A stretch of DNA of 64,000 nucleotides. Source: Siphonodentalium dalli (Eukaryota > Mollusca > Scaphopoda > Gadilida > Siphonodentaliidae). Below are positions 59,140 through 64,000 of the stretch, in pieces. The translations under genes and the position numbers were made by a program. Where the stretch lies: assembly GCA_032622095.1 (NCBI GenBank), contig CP136066.1, forward strand, positions 202,950,978 through 203,014,977. The letters run 5' to 3'. The notes under the pieces were generated by a model. It did not search any database, was not told the origin of the DNA, and saw only the letters and a program-made list of their open reading frames with translations. Numbering within the stretch: the stretch's first letter is position 1; each line of letters opens with the position of its first letter.

Positions 59140-60058
59140 ACTACGTCATATAAACATGTACTCAAGCAATACACACGCGAATTATTGTGCAGAACATGCA
59201 GTGATACACTCAGATGTTCACTGATATTCAATGTTGAGGAAATTCCACCGACACATTCTATTGGAGACACAAAACTCGCAAAGGCTATACCACAGAAGAA
59301 AAAAATTGGCATCAGTTTTAAAATTTGTTAAACACTGTGTTTGTGTAAAAACTGGACAGCAGATATAATTGTGTAGCACAAAGATTTAAGGCTGCTGTGA
59401 GATTTTTAACATGGTAGATTTTACGAGTTTGTGTTGCTAATAGAACATATGTGACCCGCCATATCAAATCCAGTCGGAAGTCGGGATTTTTTTTACCTTG
59501 TGCCAATGCATTCTCTTATATATGCTAGTCGACCATAGGTCGGCTCGCATATATAAGAGAATGCATTGGCCTAATAATTTTTTACAATTTTAATAATTTG
59601 TTCTTGTATTCTTTAACAATTTTATAATTTCACCCATACAGAGCCCCAGACAAACATGTGCAGACGACACTCTTCTATATGCTTCTATATATGTGTGGGG
59701 CTCCCTGCAGGGTAATGGATGGTTTTTTTTATTTTATGTCCTAAAAATTGTAAGAAACATTTATTTAAAAACATGATAACAAATTGTTAGGCCAATGCAT
59801 TCTCTTATATAAGCGAGGCGACCTATGGCCGACTCGCATATATAAGAGAATGCATTGGCACAGGGTAAAAAAAAATCTCAAATAGAACATACCTCGTCAA
59901 CTAACTATAATATACTCACATATTCAGTCATATTCAATGTTGAGAAAATTCCACCGACCCCGGCATATTTCATATGTCATTTCTACACAATTTTGTTTAA
60001 GATCAAATTTAAAACATATTGTGTAGAATGTATACATATTTGTTCCAAGAGTGTATGC
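59140..60058. mobile_element. ACACTCTTAGAAC-family element split by an insertion
   Basis: The left part (about 59140-59449) and right part (59881-60058) together align with 32813-33314 (shared TTCAATGTTGAGGAAATTCC, GGAGACACAAAACTCG, TGTGTAGCACAAAG). The 59450-59880 insert separates them. The left terminus is less clear. Confidence 0.65.
59450..59880. mobile_element. 431-bp insertion carrying two hairpin modules
   Basis: An 11-bp direct repeat AATAGAACATA flanks it (59439-59449, 59881-59891). The insert has hairpins at 59502-59570 and 59791-59859 of the same module as the TTAA MITEs. Its ends are different (TGTGACCCGCC on the left, CAGGGTAAAAAAAAATCTCA on the right) and it has no TTAA sites. 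Confidence 0.75.
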
Positions 60059-60289
60059 CATGATTTGTTGAGAGGGTAATTATTTTCTAACATAGGGAGT
60101 TATATTGACATTGAAACTAACGGCGATGTTGCTGTTGGATCACATTTCATGAAGGTTGGCGAAGGTATACACTCGTTTCCTACCTCGGACCCAACCTAAG
60201 CTGAACATGCGCACTGTGCCCATTGGTTATCGCTTTCTAATTTTTTATTTCAGGTGTAATAGTCACATAGAACGTATACAGTCAATGAA

Positions 60290-62410
60290 AAGGTCCCTGC
60301 ATTATAACCACACGGTCACGACATGCGGGTATATACGATGATGATTGTGTCCATTATAACCACACGGTCACGACATGCTGGCCTATACGATGATGATTGT
60401 GTCCATTATAACCACACGGTCACGACATGCAGGCCTATACGATGATGATTGTGTCCATTATAACCACACGGTCACGACATGCAGTCCTATACGATGATGA
60501 TTGTGTCCATTATAACACACGGCCACGACATGCATTCCTATACGATGGTGATTGTGTCCATTATAACCACACGGTCACGACATGCAGGTCTATACGATGA
60601 TGATTGTGTCCATTATAACAACACGGTCACGACATGCAGTCCTATACGATGATGATTTTGTCCATTATAACCACACGGTCACGACATACAGGCCTATACG
60701 ATGATGACTGTGTCCATTATAACCACACGGTCACGACATACAGGCCTATACGATGGTGATTATGTCCATTATAACCACACGGTCACGATAAGCAAGCCTA
60801 TACGGTGATAATTGTGTCCATTATAACCACACGGTCACGACATGCAGTTCTATATGGTGATGACTGTGTCCATTATAACCACACAGCCACGACATGCAGT
60901 CATATACGATGATGATTGTGTCCATTATAACCACACGGTCACGACATGCAGTCATACGATGGTGAGTGTGTCCATTATAACCACACGGTCACAACAAGCA
61001 GGTCTATACGATGGTGATTGTGTCCATTATAACCACACGGTCACGACATGCAGTTCTATACGATGATGATTGTGTCCATTGTAACCACACGGCCACGACA
61101 TGCAGTCCTATGCGATGGTGATTGTGTCCATTATAACCACACGGTCACGACATGCAGGTCTATACGATGATGAATGTGTCCATTATAACCACACGGTCAC
61201 GACATGTAGTCCTATACGATGATGATTGTGTCCATTTTAACCACACGGTCATGCTGTCCTATACGATGATGATTGTGTCCATTATAACCACACGGTCACG
61301 ACATGCAGGTCTATACGATGATGATTGTGTCCATTATAACCACACGGTCACGGCATGCAGTAATATACGACAGTGATTGTGTCCATTATAACCACACGGT
61401 CACGACATGCAGGCCAAAATGATGATGATTGTGTCCATTATAACCACACGGTCACGACATGCAGTTCTATACGATGATGATTGTGTCCATTGTAACCACA
61501 CGGCCACGACATGCAGTCCTATACGATGGTGATTGTGTCCATTATAACCACACAGTCGCCACATGCAGGTCAAATCGATGATGATTGTGTCCATTATAAC
61601 CACACGGTCACGACATGCAGGTCTATACGATGATGAATGTGTCCAGTATAACCACACGGTCACGACATGTAGTCCTATACGATGATGATTGTGTCCATTT
61701 TAACCACACGGTTATGCTGTCCTATACGATGATGATTGTGTCCATTATAACCACACGGTCACGATATGCAGGTCTATACGATGATGATTGTGTCCATTAT
61801 AACCACACCGTCACGGCATGCAGAAATATACGACAGTGATTGTGTCCATTATAACCACACGGTCACGACATGCAGGTCTATACGGTGATGATTGTGTCCA
61901 GTATAGCCACACGGTCACGACATGCAGTCCTATACGATGGTTATTGTGTCCATTATAACCACACGGTCACGACATGCAGGTCAAATCGATGATGATTGTG
62001 TCCATTATAACCACACGGTCACGACATGCAGGTATATACGATGATGAATGTGTCCATTATAGCCACACGGTCACGACATGCAGTCCTATACGATGATTAT
62101 TGTGTCCATTTTAAACACACGGTCATGCTGTCCTATACGATGATGTTTATGTCCATTATAAACACACGGTCACGACATGCAGGTCTATACGATGATGATT
62201 GTGTCCATTATAACCACACGGTCACGACATGCAGGCCAAAACGATGATGATTGTGTCCATTATAACCACACGGTCACGCTATGCAGGCCAAAACGATGAT
62301 GATTGTGTCCATTATAACCACACGGTCACGACATGCAGGCCAAAACGATGATGATTGTGTCCATTATAACCACACGGTCACGACATGCAGGCCTATACGA
62401 TGATGATTGT
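60290..62410. repeat. 52-bp minisatellite, about 40 copies
   Basis: The unit contains TGTGTCCATTATAACCACAC, GGTCACGACATGCAGGCCTA and TACGATGATGAT. Some units are about 10 bp shorter (GGTCATGCTGTCC variant). The same variant order recurs about 463 bp apart (61152 and 61615), again near 62026, so blocks were duplicated. Open frames here are by-products. Confidence 0.95.
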
Positions 62411-62412
62411 GT

Positions 62413-62574
62413 TATCAACTGATACGGTTGACCGATTGCCTTTGGCTAAATGGAATTTTCGTTGATAGGGTTGAAGATATCCTCTTTGGTCAAAGCAACC
62501 TATCCAATACTCTAAATGCTAAATTGTTGAGCAATACGCAAGCGTTCATTGCATCGTCAGGTAGATTCCATTGA
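62413..62574 (+). pseudogene. Relic of a non-LTR RT C-terminus
   Basis: The frame reads EDILFGQSNLSNTLNAKLL, then QAFIASSGRFH and a stop, and aligns with KDILFGIPEISDTLNRRLF...QSFIIFTDRFQ-stop at the end of the 49211-50230 frame. It begins directly where the 52-bp array stops. Confidence 0.75.
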
Positions 62575-62706
62575 CGGAAAATCTTCAAAATCCCAATAAG
62601 CCTATATCTTCATGTATTCACCCATATTGCTATCAAAAGACTCGGCTTAGCTCTATACTGTGGTTCGTGTGTCGCAGGCATTGTCGTTATATAAAAGAAC
62701 GAGAGA

Positions 62707-62785
62707 GAATGAGTGGTTCGGGGGGGGGGGGGCTAGCCCGGGATTGTCGGAAGGACCGAATGGTCCTCCCCTTAATCCCTACTAT
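62707..62785. repeat. Conserved 65-70 bp module, copy 2
   Basis: Near-identical to 29160-29228 apart from an expanded G run (62717-62731) and a few substitutions. Confidence 0.65.
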
Positions 62786-62789
62786 AAAA

Positions 62790-64000
62790 GAACGAACGAG
62801 TTTTTATTGTTTATATCCCATAAATACACATGTGTATATATAATAAACAAGCTTCGTACATCTCGCCGCCGGGATTTATATCAGACGCACCTATATATCA
62901 GCCGACGCTATTCTTTCGGCCGACGGTTTCTCCCGAGGGTAACGTCAAGCGCACGCAAAAGCAATTGGTGATAAGTATGTTAATGCTGGCGGGTTCGTTA
63001 ATCACTAAACACCTTGTTTATTAGGATTCCGGCTAGATAATTTGAATCATATTAGGGGCACCTATGATGATCGACGGGTGACTCGACCTATACCCATTGA
63101 TTGATCACCCCGTGTCTCTCGAAGATAAGATTCTTGGTTAGCTGTTTATTTCTATTGAAGTGGGGCCACGTGCTGTATATTTTTGCACAGTTTCTAGATT
63201 TGTTCTCGGCATAAATATATATATGAAGACCGGGCGTTTGAGGAATTGTGAGCAGAGATACATCTCTTCTTGTTAGTTATAAGGTCGCGGGTCAAGGTAG
63301 AAATGTACACTCTTAGAACGAATGTGTTAAATTCTACAAAATTGTGTAGAAATGACACATAACACATATATGTCGGTGGGATTTTCTTAATTATAATGTT
63401 CTTCGCTGTATGTGAAAGTCACAACTCGAAATTGCGCGATTTAAGTGACTTCGTGAGCAATTTTGCTTTACGTCGCTTACAATTATGGAATTTCTCCTGG
63501 GTAATTAATTAAATGTTTATTATAGCGATATCGGCTCACAAATGTCACAAATAAACATGCAACCTCGAGCTGCTTGGGACCACCTCAAAATGTGAAGTAG
63601 ATTATTGAGGAACAAGTATTAACAAAGAAATATATTCCCTGCCATGTTTGTTCAATGTTATAAAGTTCCCTGTCAGAATGGGTCAGAACATCATGTTTTT
63701 GTTCACGCGGAATATGATATATACGGGCGTTAGCCAAAGTAGAGATTCGTGACACGTTCTAGCGCATCCCCTCCTTCCATATTACGTTCTAGCACACCCC
63801 CCCCCCCCCCCCCCCCACTTCCATATTACGTTGGCGTTATTTTTATGTTCAATTGAGCCATGTCCGCTTCAATGGGGACTATACATAAATCCAAACATTT
63901 ATAAGACGCTTTCTAAATATAGACACACCAATTCGTGTGTACATATATATATATATATATATCTCATATATATTTTGAAGACCTCTGTCTGTATGTATGT
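62790..64000. other. No gene seen; partial element end, C run, AT run
   Basis: 63308-63405 matches the left end of the 32813 element (ACACTCTTAGAACGAATGTG). A 20-base C run lies at 63797-63816 and an (AT)n run at about 63943-63962. No coding support. Confidence 0.5.

Noticed and set aside
61400-61663. 87-codon minus-strand frame
   Set aside because: It is the 52-bp repeat read in a chance frame with repeated peptides.
60290-62410. CRISPR-like regular array
   Set aside because: There are no unique spacers. The whole 52-bp unit repeats, and the context is animal DNA.
1-64000. tRNA, rRNA or snRNA genes
   Set aside because: I looked for A/B-box and T-arm patterns and cloverleaf-like spacing and found none convincing. 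GGTTCG strings at 29168 and 62713 lack the rest of a tRNA.

Overview
The window is animal nuclear DNA. It holds a spliced gene with GT-AG introns and one GC-AG intron, no prokaryote-like operons, long AT-rich non-coding stretches, many hairpin-rich miniature DNA transposons, satellite arrays and decayed non-LTR reverse transcriptase fragments. The style (many palindromic MITEs, minisatellites, poly-C tracts) fits a marine invertebrate. The sequence alone does not let me choose between mollusc, brachiopod, lancelet or another phylum.

Only one conserved host gene is recognisable. It is the 5' part of SLC25A21, the mitochondrial 2-oxodicarboxylate carrier, on the minus strand from 8682 down to 27. 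Four coding exons join in frame (8595-8682, 4978-5110, 3149-3278, 27-134), and the gene continues off the left edge. A GABP/ETS-type site and a 6-residue uORF lie just upstream. Its introns carry several transposons whose target-site duplications can be read directly: an 8-bp-TSD hAT-like MITE (1249-1511), a 929-bp hAT-like element (2146-3074), a 3-bp-TSD Harbinger-like MITE (6467-6753) and a 7-bp-TSD element (6791-8238).

From about 8.8 kb to the right end I see no intact conserved gene, only repeats and relics. In order: a 2.5-kb foldback element (9492-12020); a satellite of about 82 bp (13452-17690); an RT relic (18060-18293); a foldback (20154-20865); a degenerate satellite of about 400-500 bp units (21660-24835); six copies of a TTAA-flanked MITE, each holding two 69-nt hairpins (27654, 30370, 33458, 37527, 52873, 56866); an orphan 153-codon ORF (29290-29751); a 21-bp minisatellite (36412-37162); a 7.5-kb interval bounded by diverged inverted repeats (40951-48493) that contains a decayed gene of an unnamed protein family (41645-43134); a 5'-truncated non-LTR retrotransposon (49211-50555); a TA-flanked element rich in GTTCAA/TTGAAC motifs (53477-55204); and a 52-bp minisatellite (60290-62410) ending exactly at a second RT relic.

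The most unusual content is a reusable double-hairpin module found in elements with different ends, the inverted-repeat-bounded 7.5-kb interval with its decayed gene, and a short motif (AATAAAGAGCGTT-like) recurring in otherwise unrelated repeats. All transposon superfamily names are inferred from TSD length and terminal bases, since no transposase was found.
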